Of a stretch of 64,000 bases of DNA, positions 11,221-23,300 are shown piece after piece; positions within the stretch are counted from its first letter, which is position 1; each line of letters begins with the position of its first letter. The notes beneath the pieces were generated by a model. The model saw nothing but the letters and a program-made list of their open reading frames with translations, did no database searches and had not been told where the DNA came from. Origin of the DNA: Excoecaria cochinchinensis. Taxonomy: Eukaryota; Streptophyta; Magnoliopsida; Malpighiales; Euphorbiaceae. The DNA is taken from assembly GCA_947683425.1 (NCBI GenBank), contig CANTUQ010000159.1, forward strand, positions 496,001 through 560,000, written 5' to 3'. A program made the translations under genes and the position numbers.

Positions 11221-12830
11221 TCACAAAATCTGCAGAATTCTGCAGATTTCTCCCTCTTCCAAAACACACCCACAACACACAAATCACATTCAAATGGTCT
11301 CTTACCTCAAATCCAGCCACCCATCAATATCAGTAACCACATTATAATATTTATCAACAATTAATTTCACACCTAATATCAATTCAAACTCACAGTACCA
11401 ATAAATTTCTAATACCCACAAAATTGCAACAAAACCCACATCAATCCACAAAATCACTACAATAATCCCATGCTCATGCAAAATTACTTTACCCAATCAA
11501 AAACCCATAACTTACATGCCTCATCAAGAACATATCACAACCAAAATTTCGGAAATTATCAAGAACACATGCATAAACACATTTACATACAAAACAATAA
11601 ATTTCCCAAACTCACATACCTTCCATTCAATCCTAATCATGTATTACTAACACATTTATCCACATCAATCATGCATATACACATGCCAAAACACTAAAAA
11701 TTTTAGAAATTTAAACAAGAAAAACACATTTACAACCTAAGTGAGAATTAGGCAAAATAACTCACAAAGTCGAATTCATAAATCAAAGCTTCCAAACACA
11801 CACACTCAAATACAACTCCCAAACCTGGAATGAAGCTTCATTCTTCAACCTTCAAGAGCCCACTTTCTCTTTTCCTTTAAGCTTGTTCTTGAAACCCCAA
11901 GCGTGCACAAACCAAAACCCACAATTACTCTTCCAAACCTTAAATTCCCAAAATCAAAAGCAACTAGAAGAAGAAGAAGATCCAAACACAAATATCCAAA
12001 ATCTAACCACTTACCTTCTCAATCTCGCTCCCAAACACTTCCAAATCAGCTCCAACCCACACCCAGCCAAGAGAGGAAGAACAAGCAACGGGAAAGAAGA
12101 GAAGAAGAGAAAGAACGAGAGAGAGAGAAGAGAGCCCAACGTGAATTTCTGCTCTCCCTCTCTTTCTTCTTTTCCTTTATCTCCTTTTCTCATTAATTGC
12201 TCACCCACCAATCCACTTGGCAACTTCCTATAGGACCAAAAATCCCACTTTTGACTTATTCCTCCTTGCACTATACACCATCCACACACAAGCATTTCTT
12301 GAATAAAAATCTTCAAGGCGCCAAACTTGAGTCACACCAAATCATTTCTTAAAAACCCACTTACATCCAAGGCACAATACCTACAAACCCACACTATAAA
12401 ACCTCTTAACCCACTTATATCCTACTTCCATACACTACAAGCACACTCTAACATTTCTCTTCTTAACATACTTAATTAATTACTTTGCCATTAAATCCTT
12501 ATTATCCAATTTTCCTCAAGCACAAATTACTGAAATACCCTTGAATTTCTGACTTATCGCGCCAATTCCAACCAGGCCTGATTTGGGGTGTGACATCTAA
12601 CACCCCAGATCCTACCCAGGTAGTTTTGAGTATGTGTGTGTGTGCGTCTTTAGATTTAATTACTTATTTTTATTAAGTTTTAAGGGTATAATTATATTTT
12701 GTATTTTATATTTTTAATTATGTGGTATATTTGTGTTGTTGTGGTGAGTAAAGGATTAGAAGAGGAATTTTGCCAAATTCACCAATGAGCTTGTGACATG
12801 TGGCAAGAGAGAGAGTGTAGAAAGGAGTGG

Positions 12831-12838
12831 CTATAAAA
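12831..12838 (+). promoter_or_regulatory. Likely LTR promoter TATA box (element A)
   Basis: CTATAAAA lies about 235 bp into the LTR. It is followed after some 30 bp by purine-rich, then CT-rich sequence, the usual plant LTR promoter layout. Comparable TATAAAA boxes lie on the minus strand in G (near 47541-47548) and C (near 33991-34000). Confidence 0.6.
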
Positions 12839-12999
12839 GCCAGGAGAGAGAAAATGAGAGAGAGAGAAATCTGCCCCTCTCTCCCGTTTCCTCCTCACGC
12901 CATCTCCTTCTTGCTTTCTTCTTCTTCCTCTTTCCTTGCCCTAGATTAGTTCTTTCACTTGATTGTTTGGTTAATTTGGCAAATCCTAAAGCTACTCAA

Positions 13000-13005
13000 G
13001 TAAGT
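13000..13005 (+). promoter_or_regulatory. Splice-donor-like site in the A LTR
   Basis: CTCAA/GTAAGTG lies about 400 bp from the LTR start, after the CT-rich leader. The same site is found at 34861 and 38031 (D, + strand). On the minus strand it is at 7979, 12009, 41895, 47339, 48898 and 52270 in the other chromovirus LTRs. Confidence 0.5.
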
Positions 13006-13608
13006 GTTTGCTCTTTTCTTCTTCTGTTTCTCCTTTTTGGTTTCCCATTGTGGTTGTGTGGGTGTGTGTTGTGGCTGTGTTTGAGTTGTATTATTTGTAT
13101 GTTTTGGATTGTTGTGGCCGATATTCCTCCTAAGGATCCAAAAGGGAAGGAAGTTGTTGGTGGGAGTTCAGCTCTTTGATCCATTGGAGCTTAGGATTTC
13201 AAGGTTTGGGAAATTGCTTGCTTTGCATCTTTTCTTTCTTCTTTGAATTTTTCTGTTTTGATTTCTTGAAATTGAAAGTGGAAATGTGCAGATGTATGCT
13301 TAATTGAAGTATGAGATGTTAATTTGTAGTGCTATTGTGAATTTTGGTGGGTGAATCGAGTTTGGGTATGGTTTTTGGCAAAATTCTGGGTTTGAGGTTT
13401 TGTTAGTTTGAATCACTTAGTTTGATGTTTTAATTCATGTTAATTATCATAAAACTTGGGTTTTATGTTGTATAATGAGATTTGAGTGCCTATGAATGTT
13501 TATGTTGAAGGTTGATGGATGAATTTTATAGTTGGGGCTAGTTTGCTTTTCAATTTCTGTAGAATTTTGGCCAAAGAGCTAGAAAACCGACTCTGTCGCT
13601 AGCACAAT

Positions 13609-13905
13609 GAGTCTGCTCTAGACTTAAAAAATGGGAGGATTGCTCTTCTGAGCTGCACCGAGTCTGCTCCAGACTTACAAAGTGTGGGGATTTCATCTTC
13701 TGATGGTAATGAGCCGAGTCTGCTCCAGACTTACAAAATGCGAGGATTGCTCTTCTGAGCTGCACCGAGTTTGCTCCAGACTTACAAAGTGCCTGGGTTT
13801 CATCTTTTGATGGTGATGCGCCGAGTCTGCTCTAGACTTACAAAATGCAAGGATTTCTTTTCTGAGCTGCATCGAGTCTGCTCCAGACTTACAAAATGCG
13901 GGGGT
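13609..13905. repeat. Tandem repeat in the 3' spacer of element C
   Basis: Six units start GAGTCTGCTC[CT]AGACTTA at about 13609, 13660, 13716, 13767, 13823 and 13874. Two unit types alternate, about 51 bp (ending CTGAGCTGCACC) and about 56 bp (ending TGATGGTGATGCGCC), so the higher-order period is about 107 bp. It occupies the same place as the unrelated 65 bp arrays of B1 and B2. Confidence 0.85.
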
Positions 13906-16159
13906 TCCATCTTCCTCAGATATGATCTTTACTTAGATATTTCCTGCAAAGTTATATGCACAGAGGTATATACAAGTGATTGTATGTATATGACATGAGA
14001 TGTAAATGCTTAAAAAAATGGATAGACCACGTCCTAGGCGGTCAAGGGTCCATTAAGGATGCGGCCTGGCTGCTCCACCATGCCTCCAAGGATCTAGAAA
14101 AGTGCTATCTTAGCTTTAGGGATGCTAACCCAAAACCTGTTCTGAAAGACTCGTTGGGCGTGTATCTTTGCCCCCCGGATCATTGATCATATACCCAGGA
14201 TTCTGACTCATGTCCCTGCATTTGAAGTAATGCTGCCTTATAGCTCCGGGCATCAAAAGTCATTATTTTGAAGGTAGTGCGTCCCTTGTGGATTTTCACA
14301 CTAGCTTTTCTTTGTGGGAAATGCATCCCTTGAGAGATTTTCACATGACCCTTTGCCTAATTTTTACCTGGAATGGACCCAACCCAATCCAGTGGCTCTT
14401 ATTTTTATTTATTTTTTTATAGGACATATTGCTTGTTTCCAGGTTTTCACCGTGCCCTTTGGCCTAACTTTTGCTTAGAGCACCAATTACGGTTTTCATC
14501 TCTAATGGCTTTTTTTTAGTATTTTTGCGAGCTGAAGTAGTCATCAAAGATCTTTCAGGTATAATCGGCATGTACTTGCGTCTTAGATCATAGTTGCTTG
14601 AGCTTGGTTCTTATCATGAAAGTGCTATAGAATTGGCTTCATAGTTGATAGCAGGATGAGCTGACTGAAGCGCTTGAGTAGCGAGAATAGCAGAGGGTAG
14701 ATAGTAACAATGTGCTAGACGATGTTGAGTATGCAAAATAAATTTCTCTGATCATATCAACATATTATGGCGTAAATGCACATTTTTTAGTTTGATTTCA
14801 TTACACAGGATCATTATTTGGCATTAATCTCAAAAACACAACCTCATCTAATCTCGGGATGGATCTTGAAAGCATCAAACTCTTTTTATCAATCAGCCCT
14901 CTCGGGATTGAATATTTTCTTTCAGCTCTTATTATTTTTCTTTGAACACGGATTCTAGATGCAACGTTGGGGATGAGACTTAACTCAAATGCATGAATGC
15001 ACTCGTAGTTCCCTGCTAGAAGTTCAAGAAACACCATATGCCTCTTCCTACATACCAAACCTTATTAGAAGGTCATCTCCGCTAATTGGATAAGACTGAA
15101 CCAAGAATCAAGAGGTCTTACTTTGGTTACAACGTTAGGCTTAGGTAGATGGCTGTAAAAGAAGGATCAGGTTGCTAGAGAAAAATGGCCACAAGATTTA
15201 CTCGACTGATGGGTGAACCGTTCTCAGCTAAGTTGCATATACAAAGGTATTCTTGAATTTGGGCTTGATAACATTTTAGCTCATCAAGATCAAAATAACA
15301 ATTAAAAAGATAATCGTTGAAACTCGTTAAGTGGTTACTATCTTGAGCTACATTTCTTTTTTCTATTTTTTTTTCTCTGCTTTTTTTCTTTTTTTCTTTT
15401 TTTTTTATGTCTTTGACCATGATGAGTTTGTGAATAACTAAATCCTCTTCCCTATGTGTAAACTCATCCTTATCTGGGCGAGCTTTGATAGCCCAAAAGA
15501 TTATCAATGAAGTACATCAGTCTTTATTAGAGCAGCCATTCTTCTAAGGGGAGATAAAAATCATTTTAGGTGAAGGGTAGTTTCAACATGTGTAACAACA
15601 AAATCGGTACGCATTTAGCATACCAGGGTAAAGGCTCAACGGGCTGGCGAGCGATTGGAAAATAAAGTTAGAAAATAGTCATTTAGAGAGCTATGCAAAG
15701 AAGGGTTGCCTAAATTATTTTCTAAGTTCAGTCTTATCGAGGGATTTATTTGATGGGTAATCAGAAAGGTTCTAGTGTTTTTAGTGAGTTTTCATCCAAT
15801 CCCCTAATTGCAACTAGTTTTTCTTTCTTTTATTTATTTTCTCTTTTTATTCTTCTTCTTCTTTTTCTTTCATCTCTCTAAATTTCCCTCTCTATAGGAG
15901 TTATGTCAGATGCTATCAAGATTTTCTTCGGGTTTTCCAAAGTTTCGAGATTAAATACAGTAGTATTAATTGAATTAATGGCAAAAATGAATGCATCATG
16001 ATCATGTGAAATGAAATCATTAGAAACATTCATGCAAATAAGCAAAATCGTTCATCTTATTGAAATTGCCAAGATTGTCATAAGAAGTTCTTGAAATGAA
16101 AAGGAACAAAGCATCTAAAACATAGTCTTCTTCTCATTTTCACTAGCACAGGTGCTATA

Positions 16160-16445
16160 GTCAATGGTCCATTATCATTCATGAGAATCGTCTTCCCTAC
16201 CTCTCAGCACCTCATCAATGAGGCCTTGAATAATCTTCTTCAGAGTTCGGTACCCATCAGTCTCATGCCCAGTATGCTGATGTAGGCACAATACTGATCA
16301 GCTCGATGGTTAGGATGCCCCTGGCTCTTGGCGGGTCTTGTAGGCTTCGGCTGTAACTTCCCCTCATCAATGAAATGAAAGAGATGCTCAGATAAAGACT
16401 TATCCTAGATGGAATAGCAGCCTTGAGTAGTTCCAATGGTTGAAA
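16160..16445 (-). pseudogene. Element C second gag zinc-finger module (frameshifted)
   Basis: The minus-strand translation shows EGKLQPKPTRPAKSQG, then YC and, after a frameshift, HQHTGHETDG and IIQGLIDE. This parallels the B1 segment EGKLRPLSPKPAKTQG ... YCAFHQHTGHLTDDC. Another copy of the HQHTGH module lies at 30080-30180 in the same element, so C has two. Confidence 0.6.
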
Positions 16446-16450
16446 CCTTG

Positions 16451-18807
16451 TGTGACGCGCGCCGGATCCCCGCGGTCGCCCATGGGACCGCCCGCTTGAG
16501 GGCGATCGGGGCATTTATGGGTCCGTTGACAGCTTGCAATAAATCGCAAGTGCGTCTATGTTGGGCAACAAGGAGGTTTCATGTAGTCGTCGCCCAATAG
16601 ATCATTGGGAAAGTTACTCTCGCCTCGGAGAGCCTAAACCTGCGCTTAGTATCCATTTTGGGCCAGCCAGAGGGGTCTTGGAAGGTAAACCTCTCACCCT
16701 AAGGAGCCTAGGATTAGCGCTAAAGTCTCGTGGCACAAAAAGGTGTCTTGGAGGGTAGACCTCTAGCCTCTTTTAGCCCAAAGACCAGAGCTGGGTTCGG
16801 GATTTCTCATCTATTTCTACCTTGATTAATTTATGATCAAATTTTAATTATCATTAATTCGCTCTCTATCCACACAATGCAATTAATCGAAGGCGCATTT
16901 ATTCATATTTGGAAAGCCATAAATGAGCAAGTAAAGCAATGAATTACAATAATATAAGGAGCGGAGTACAACTCCCTTCTATAAAGGTGGCATACATACA
17001 AAAATCGGGGTATTATTTATTTTGAGGACTTTGGTCCTTGCATGCACAATTAAAGAAAATATTTTGGATGTGATGATTTTATTTGGGATGAAAACTAGGA
17101 CATTGGTCCCATTTTATTATGAAAAATCTAAATTAATTTAGTAAAACTATTTTTGTGATTTTTATTTAGGTGTGCATAAGAAAACATTTTATTCAATGAA
17201 TATATACAAGGAAATTAAAAATATGAACAAAACGAGAATTAAAAATGTATAAAGGGAATACCAAACCCCGCAACTCCTCCTTCACATGCATGGATGCTCC
17301 AATGAGGATAAAATAATGATTTGCAACCAAAAATAAAAATAAAAGAAATTCATGTTAGTGATTAAGCCAACGAAATAATATGACATAAAAGATAATATGT
17401 ACAATGACCATATAACATGCATAAGATGCTATAACATGCATAAAAATAATTATGATGCAATTTAACATGCATAAAGATAATTATGATGCAATTTAACATG
17501 CATAAAGTGAGATAACATCATGGCAAATGCAATTTATTAATAATAGAGATTAACATGCATGAAAAATTAATGACAATTAATTTTATTACTCCTAAAATGT
17601 GCATGAATGTGTAACATAAGAACAATAAAACTTAACATGCATAATAAAGCCTAAGGTAATATCTAGCATAAAGAAGGCATGGGAAAATAAACTTGAAATT
17701 TAACATGCATGCAAAATATGAACAATAACATTAATGATAATAGTGATACTAGCATCTAATGATATCAATAAATGAGTGTAATATAAACTATAATAATAAA
17801 ACTAGCATTTATAACAATAATAGCCATAATAAACATCAATGGATGTAAAGAACATTAACAACCTAAGTTGAACATGCATAATGATATAAAAAAATAAACA
17901 CCTTGACATGAAAATGATATGATAAATTTGAAAGAATTAATTTGTTAAATAAATAATTGAAGATAAAAGAAGAAGAAAAATATGGAGACTAAAAGAATTT
18001 ACATGTTTAATATGTTAATTGGAAGCAAAAATAAATGAAATTAACAAGAGAATTAATGAGTAAAACCAAGAATAATTACCCTCAAATTCAGTTTTGAAGA
18101 ATTGAAGGTAGAAGTCTTGAATTCCTTGTCTCTTCCTTGTGAAAATGCTGGGAAAATAGCTTGGAAACTTGAAGAAAAACTCTAAAAACAAGTGTGTAAA
18201 GATTGATTTTTTCTCTCTAAGTAAAAACCCAAAAATCCAGTTTTTTTGCTCTCAAAATGTCTCTTAGTTCGTTTTTTTCTCAATCTGAATTTTTTCTAGT
18301 GTTTTAACCATCAAAAACTAACCAAAAACCACCCAAAACCGTCCAAAAATCGTTAAAAAATAAGTGGGGGTCGAAAATGGGCGAAATGGGGCGAAAATGG
18401 GGCTGATGCGCACGAGAAACGCGCGCAGTGCGCGCTGCGCGCAAAGCACAACCGTGCTTTCAAAAAAGCACAGTTATGCTTTCGCGCGCGCACTGTGCGC
18501 AGTGCAGCGCAAAGCACAGCCGTGCTTCCGAAAAGCACAGCCGTGTTTTTCGGGTAAAATTTATTTATTTATTTAATTTTTTTTTAAATTTTAAATTTTT
18601 ATATAAAATACCCTCAACCTAAAACACATTTTTTTCTTCTCCAAAATAATTTAAAAATATATTTAAAATATTTAGAATACATTTTTTACTCATAAAAAGA
18701 CAAGGAAAATCACTTCCGAGCTCCAATCTTTTTGCCTATAAGCCGGCGTAGCTAAATTTCATCATCGGGTAATCCTGATCAAGGCTACTCGGGACCCGGT
18801 GTCTACA
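16451..18807 (-). mobile_element. B1 3' LTR
   Basis: It starts TGTGACGCGC and ends GTGTCTACA on the + strand. It is AT-rich with many AACATGCAT words (17400-17880), and has a GC-rich palindrome patch at 18405-18555. Against the other B1 LTR the visible differences are few single bases and a deletion of roughly 16 bp in the patch of the right copy. Confidence 0.93.
18405..18555. repeat. GC-rich palindrome patch of the B1 LTR
   Basis: Dyads of GCGCGC/GCACTG words and repeated AAGCACAGCCGTGCTT-type palindromes are packed in 150 bp of otherwise AT-rich LTR. The copy in the other LTR is at 29580-29720. In B2 the same slot (55795-55985) holds different sequence. Confidence 0.75.
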
Positions 18808-18829
18808 GTTGCCTCCAATTTTGGGGAGG
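18808..18829 (-). other. B1 polypurine tract region
   Basis: Immediately next to the 3' LTR, the minus strand reads CCCCAAAATTGGAGGCAAC before the LTR TGTAGAC. In B2 the matching site reads AAAATTGGGGGCAAC. This is the plus-strand primer of reverse transcription. Confidence 0.7.
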
Positions 18830-18949
18830 CTAGTGCATGGGTGCCTAGGTGAGCCAAAATTCAGGAAAAGGAAAGAAACGCGTACCTGAAGCGGCGATCT
18901 TCCTGCTGGATGGAGTTATGATGATTGTTGTTGCTGTCTTTTGGTTGTA

Positions 18950-19260
18950 GCTTGTAATGCCGTGGTCGTGCTAACCTCTTGTGGGTACTGCCGCCATCGT
19001 GCTGATCGCTGTGAATTGGTGGTGTCGTGGTCGTGCTAACCTCTTGTGGGTAGTGCCGCCATCGTGCTAACTGCTGTGAATTGGTAGTGCCGTGGTCGTG
19101 CTAACCTCTTGTGGGTAGTGCCGCCATCGTGCTAACCGCTGTGAATTGGTAGTGCCGTGGTCGTGCTAACCTCTTGTGGGTAGTGCTGCCATCGTGCTAA
19201 CTGCTGTGAATTGGTAGTGCCGTGGTCATGCTAACCGCTGTGAATTGGTAGTGCCGTGCT
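18950..19260. repeat. 65 bp tandem repeat in the B1 3' spacer (about 5 units)
   Basis: The unit contains GTGCCGTGGTCGTGCTAACC then GTGCCGCCATCGTGCTAACC, so the 65 bp unit is itself a diverged dimer of about 31 and 34 bp. The final unit is shortened. The same repeat in B2 has about 12 units. Confidence 0.92.
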
Positions 19261-20371
19261 CCTTTAGATGCTTGGACTGGTGTCAACACTCGGCTTTTGT
19301 TGGTGTTCCCCGCCGATTTCTCCTGCAAGATTGTATGCATAGGAATATACAAAAAAATCACGTGTGCATGATATGGAATGCAAATGCTTGCAACAATGTA
19401 TAGATCGTGCCCTAGGTGGTCCAAGGTTTGCTGAGGTTGTAGCTTGTCTGCTCTACCTTGCCCCCGGAATCCTGAGGATTGTCGACAAGTTTTCTGAAAG
19501 AGATGTCCGGTGTATATCCTTTGCCCCCCTGGTCAATGATGCCTTACCCGGGATTCTGATTCATGTTCTGTGTTGTGTGTCAACTGAATGAAATAGGATT
19601 ATCTAAAGTAACGCCGCCTTATTACTCCAGGCATTGAACGTCATTGTTTTAAAGGTAGTGCGTCCCTTGTGGATTTTCACACTAGCTTTTCTTTGCGGGA
19701 AATGCGCCCCTTAGGGGACTTTCAGACAACCCTTTGCCTAATTTTTGCCTGGAATGGACTCAACCCAATCCAGCGGCTTTTGTTCATTTTATATTTATAT
19801 TTTATTTTTTGTAGGGCAGACTGCCTGTTTCCAGGTTTTCACCCTGCCCTTTGGCTTAACTTTTACTTAGAGAGCCAGTTACGGTTTTCATCTCTAACGT
19901 CTTTTTTTTTATTTTATTTTATTTTTTTTTTAGAGAAGGTTATCATCAAAGCTTCTGTTAAGAGCAAAAAGCACATATCCAATGAAGGACTGAGCAACAA
20001 TCATCAGATGAACAATTGGTATATCTCTTTTAAGACAGAACTGAAAGATCAATGAAAATATATTCCTTTATTCTTTGCAAAATTGTGTACATTTCTATAT
20101 GATTTCATCATACATGATTTTCATTTGACAAGAATTCAAAAGCATATGACTACACCTAATCTCGGGGTGGATTTTGTCAGCATCAAACTCCTGTTATCAA
20201 TCGGCCCTCTTGGATTTTCTCGATTGAATATTTTCTCTTGGCCCTTAATTTTTGCCCAGGATGCCTTTTTTCGGTTTTCACCCTGACAGGGTGCCAAATT
20301 TTAGCAAGGCCGCCTTTTTTCGGTTTTCGACCCGCGGGGCATTTATTCTCTTCTTTTTATTTTTTTGGTCT
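19261..20371 (-). other. B1 non-coding spacer between tandem repeats and pol
   Basis: It has no convincing coding sequence and includes T-rich runs at 19900-19930. It is closely similar to 57206-58313 in B2 and partly to 13900-14930 in C, so it is a conserved part of the element rather than a separate insertion. Confidence 0.75.
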
Positions 20372-23300
20372 TTAGCCATGGAACCTTTTAAGTCTATCGA
20401 TATTGACTGGGTCCTTGAACTCATTCCCATCACTGTCTGCCAAAATTGTTGCTCCTTTTGTTAGCAGCTTTTTCAAAATGAATGGACCTTCCCAGGTTGG
20501 TCTGAATTTTCCTCGTATGTCTGGAACTCCCGGCCTCATCATCTTAAAGACCAAATCCCCCTCTTTCAACGGATGCTTTCGTACTTTCTTGCAAAATGAC
20601 CGAGCCAGCCTCTTTTGATAAACTTGGTTGTGGTAATAGGCTCGTAACTTGTCTTCATCCAACAGATTTAGTTGTGACAAACGTTGTTGTGCCCATTCTT
20701 CTTCAGGAATCTCAGCTTCCATGACTACCCTCAATGATTTCAGCTCAATTTCAACCGGCAGGACTACTTCAGTTCCATATACCAGAGAGAATGGTGTTGC
20801 CCCCGTAGAGGTTCTGACTGTTGTTCTATATCCCCAAAGTGCGAAGGGTAACTTTTCTGCCCAATCCTTGTATTTCTGAACCATCTTGGCCAAAATTCTC
20901 TTCACATTCTTATTCGCTGCTTCAACTGCACCGTTTGCTTGAGGACGGTAAGGAGAAGACTTATGATGTTGGATCCCATATTTCTGGAGCATCTGTTTAG
21001 TCTCTGCCAGGAATTGCACCCCATTATCAGACACAATGTGATGTGGGAGACCATATCTGCATATCAAATTCCGCTCAATGAACTTAGCCATATCCCTTCC
21101 ATCAACCTTCTTGAAAGATTCAGCCTCAACCCACTTAGTGAAGTAGTCAATGGCAACTATGATGAATCTATGCCCATTAGAAGCCGTAGGATGGATTTCA
21201 CCTATGATGTCTATTCCCCACGTTGCAAATGGCCATGGAGATGTTAAGTTATGTAACTCTGAAACTGGCACATGCCTCAAATTCGCGTACTGTTGGCATA
21301 ATTGGCATTGCTTCACAAATTTTGAACAATCTGTATCCATTGTGAGCCAATAAAACCCTTGGCGCATGATCTTCTTTGCTAAGGCCAAGCCATTCATGTG
21401 AGCTCCACAAATCCTGGCATGAACCTCTTCCATAACTCTTTTAGCTTCTTTCTCTGCCAGACATCTTAACTGGATACCATCAGCTCGCCTCTTGTACAAA
21501 GTGCTATTAACACTGATGAACTGAGTGGATAACTGCCTGATCATTCTTTGGTCCTTCTCAGTGGCTTCCTCTAGAAAGACTGATCTCTCTAAATAATTCT
21601 GAATGTCATAATACCATGGATTTCCATCAGTGGCCTCAATGTCCATCATCTGTTCAGCTTCAAAGCAAGGTCTTTTCGAACTATAAATCAGCACGGGTTT
21701 CATCGCAACTCCTGTTGGGTTATCCCACATAGACACTAATGTTGCTAGAGCATCGGCTAACTGATTTTCGTCTCTGGGGATGAAGTGAAAAGTGCAAATC
21801 TCAAACTGGCTGCTCAACATTCTCAAGTGCTTCACATAAGGCAACAGCCTTTCTTCCTTGACTGACCACTCCCTTCTGATCTGATGAATTACCAAGGAAG
21901 AATCTCCGAATACTTCTGCAGTCTTTGCCCCCAGAGCAAGTAATGCTTCTAATCCAAAGATGCAAGCTTCATATTCTGCTTCGTTATTGGTAGCCTTATA
22001 CCTTAGCTTCTTAGCCAATGGTAGCCTTTCACCATCTGGGGTCGTAAGAATAACTCCTATGCCTGCTCCCTTATTATTGACTGCTCCATCAAAGAATAAT
22101 TGCCACCCTTGCACTGCTATGGCCGTGACATCTTCATCTGGGAAGTTGTATTCAAACTGATCTCCCTCAATAGGATGCTCGGCTAAGAACTCCGTTACGG
22201 CTCTTCCCTTAATGGTTTTCTTGGTTATGTACTCAATGTCAAATTCCTGCAACAGCAATAACCATCTTCCCATCTTCCCTTGTAGAGAGGGTGCTTCTTG
22301 GAGGTATCTGAGCGGATTATGTTTGGAAACCGTTTGTACCTTGAAGGAATAAAAGTAGTGTCGCAACTTCTTAGAAGCCCAGATAACTACTAAACAAATC
22401 TTTTCCACCTCTACATATTTAGCTTCGTAAGGTAGGAATTTCTTGCTAAGATAGTAAACGGCAAACTCTACACCAAAATCACCTTCCTGAGACATCATAG
22501 CACCCACTGAGTTATCTTCCACTGCCAGGTACAGGATTAGTGGTTTGGCACGGCGTGGTGGTCTTAACACCGGATGATTTAACAAATACTCCTTAATGGT
22601 GTCAAAGGCCAATTGACAGTCATCGTTCCATACCCCCGGCTGATTCTTCCTAAAAAGCTTGAAAATCGGCTCACATACTGAAGCTAGCTTGGCAATAAAC
22701 CGGCTGATATATTAAAGCTTTCCAAGGAAACTTCTGACGTCCTTCTCCTTCTGGGGTATCGGCATCTCTCTTATGGCTTTGACTTTATCGGGATCTACCT
22801 CAATTGCCCTTTGGCTTACTACATGGCCTAGCAACTTTCCTGATGTATCTCCAAAAATGCATTTCTTGGGGTTGAGGCGCAGATCATACTTGCTGATCCT
22901 TTGAAAGAACTTTTCTAAAGCCTCAAAGTGACCTTCTCTAGTAGTCGACTTAATCATCATGTCATCGACATACACCTCTACTTCTTTATGGATTAAGTCA
23001 TTGAGAACCTTGGTGGCCATCCTCTAATAAGTTGCTCCTGCATTTTTCAACCCAAAGGGCATAACTCGATAGGCGTATGTCCCCCACTCGGTGATGAAGG
23101 CTGTCTTAATCCAATCCATTATCTGGTTAAGGATTTGATTGTACCCTGCGTACCCATCCACAAAGCTGTACATCATACAAGCAGCAGCACTATCTACTAG
23201 CACATCAATATGAGGCAGCGGGAAATTATCCTTAGGGCAAGATTTGTTCAGGTCTCGATAGTCGACGCATACTCGAACCTTACCGTCTTTCTTAGCTACA

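Larger units (their letters stand above)
8700..12595 (-). mobile_element. S2: chromovirus-type solo LTR, 3.9 kb, inserted in the start of A's 3' LTR
   Basis: It starts TGTAATACCCCC and ends GGGTGTGACA. It is flanked by TCTAA on both sides (8695-8699 and 12596-12600), a perfect 5 bp target duplication. At 3,896 bp it is the longest LTR here. Minus-strand landmarks: donor-like GTAAGT (12009-12014), pyrimidine-rich leader near 12100-12180, palindrome patch 10865-11220, palindrome core near 10356, and stem-loops at 9184-9196 (CCATTGTGAATGG), 9139-9156 and 9119-9139. The acceptor-like GCAGG has its AG at 9117-9118. It shares its terminal sequence with S1 and D (CCCCGTTGGAAGGA block), so these are one broad family. 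Confidence 0.93.
12596..13608 (+). mobile_element. Element A 3' LTR, 5' part
   Basis: The LTR begins TCTAACACCCC (ancestral TGTAACACCCC); its first five bases became the S2 target site and exist at 8695 and 12596. From 13252 it aligns with window position 1 onward. It carries a TATA box, a CT-rich transcribed-leader-like stretch (12870-12960) and a donor-like GTAAGT at 13000. The match to the 5' LTR ends at about 13608 (GCTAGCACAAT), where element C begins. The LTR resumes after 34415. Confidence 0.9.
13609..16450 (-). mobile_element. Element C, left fragment: Tat/Ogre-like retrotransposon, 3' side, heavily deleted
   Basis: Reading on the minus strand this is the 3' half of an element whose 5' half is at 29982-34415. 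Recognisable blocks match B1: 13900-14760 to the B1 post-pol spacer (19320-19950), 14780-14930 to 20100-20240, 15890-16080 to 23560-23740 (between G-patch and RT), and 16160-16440 to the gag zinc-finger region. Protease, RT, RNase H and integrase are missing. The stretch 15060-15880 has no match I recognise. The left end has no LTR and is fused to A's LTR inside a tandem repeat, so C lost its 3' LTR by deletion. Confidence 0.75.

Noticed and set aside
10785..11347. Overlapping Arg/Ser-rich ORFs on both strands
   Set aside because: They arise from the TCGCGA-type palindrome patch of LTR S2, which is open in several frames at once.
11883..12316. Overlapping + and - ORFs of about 100 codons
   Set aside because: This is the purine/pyrimidine-rich leader of LTR S2; the Glu/Lys/Arg and Ser/Phe runs are compositional.
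15175..15507. 110-codon minus-strand ORF with a Lys-rich stretch
   Set aside because: It lies in the degraded interior of element C; the Lys run comes from a T-rich tract and no family is recognisable.
18950..19260. Independent satellite array
   Set aside because: The array is inside B1 and recurs at the same place in B2, so it is part of the element.
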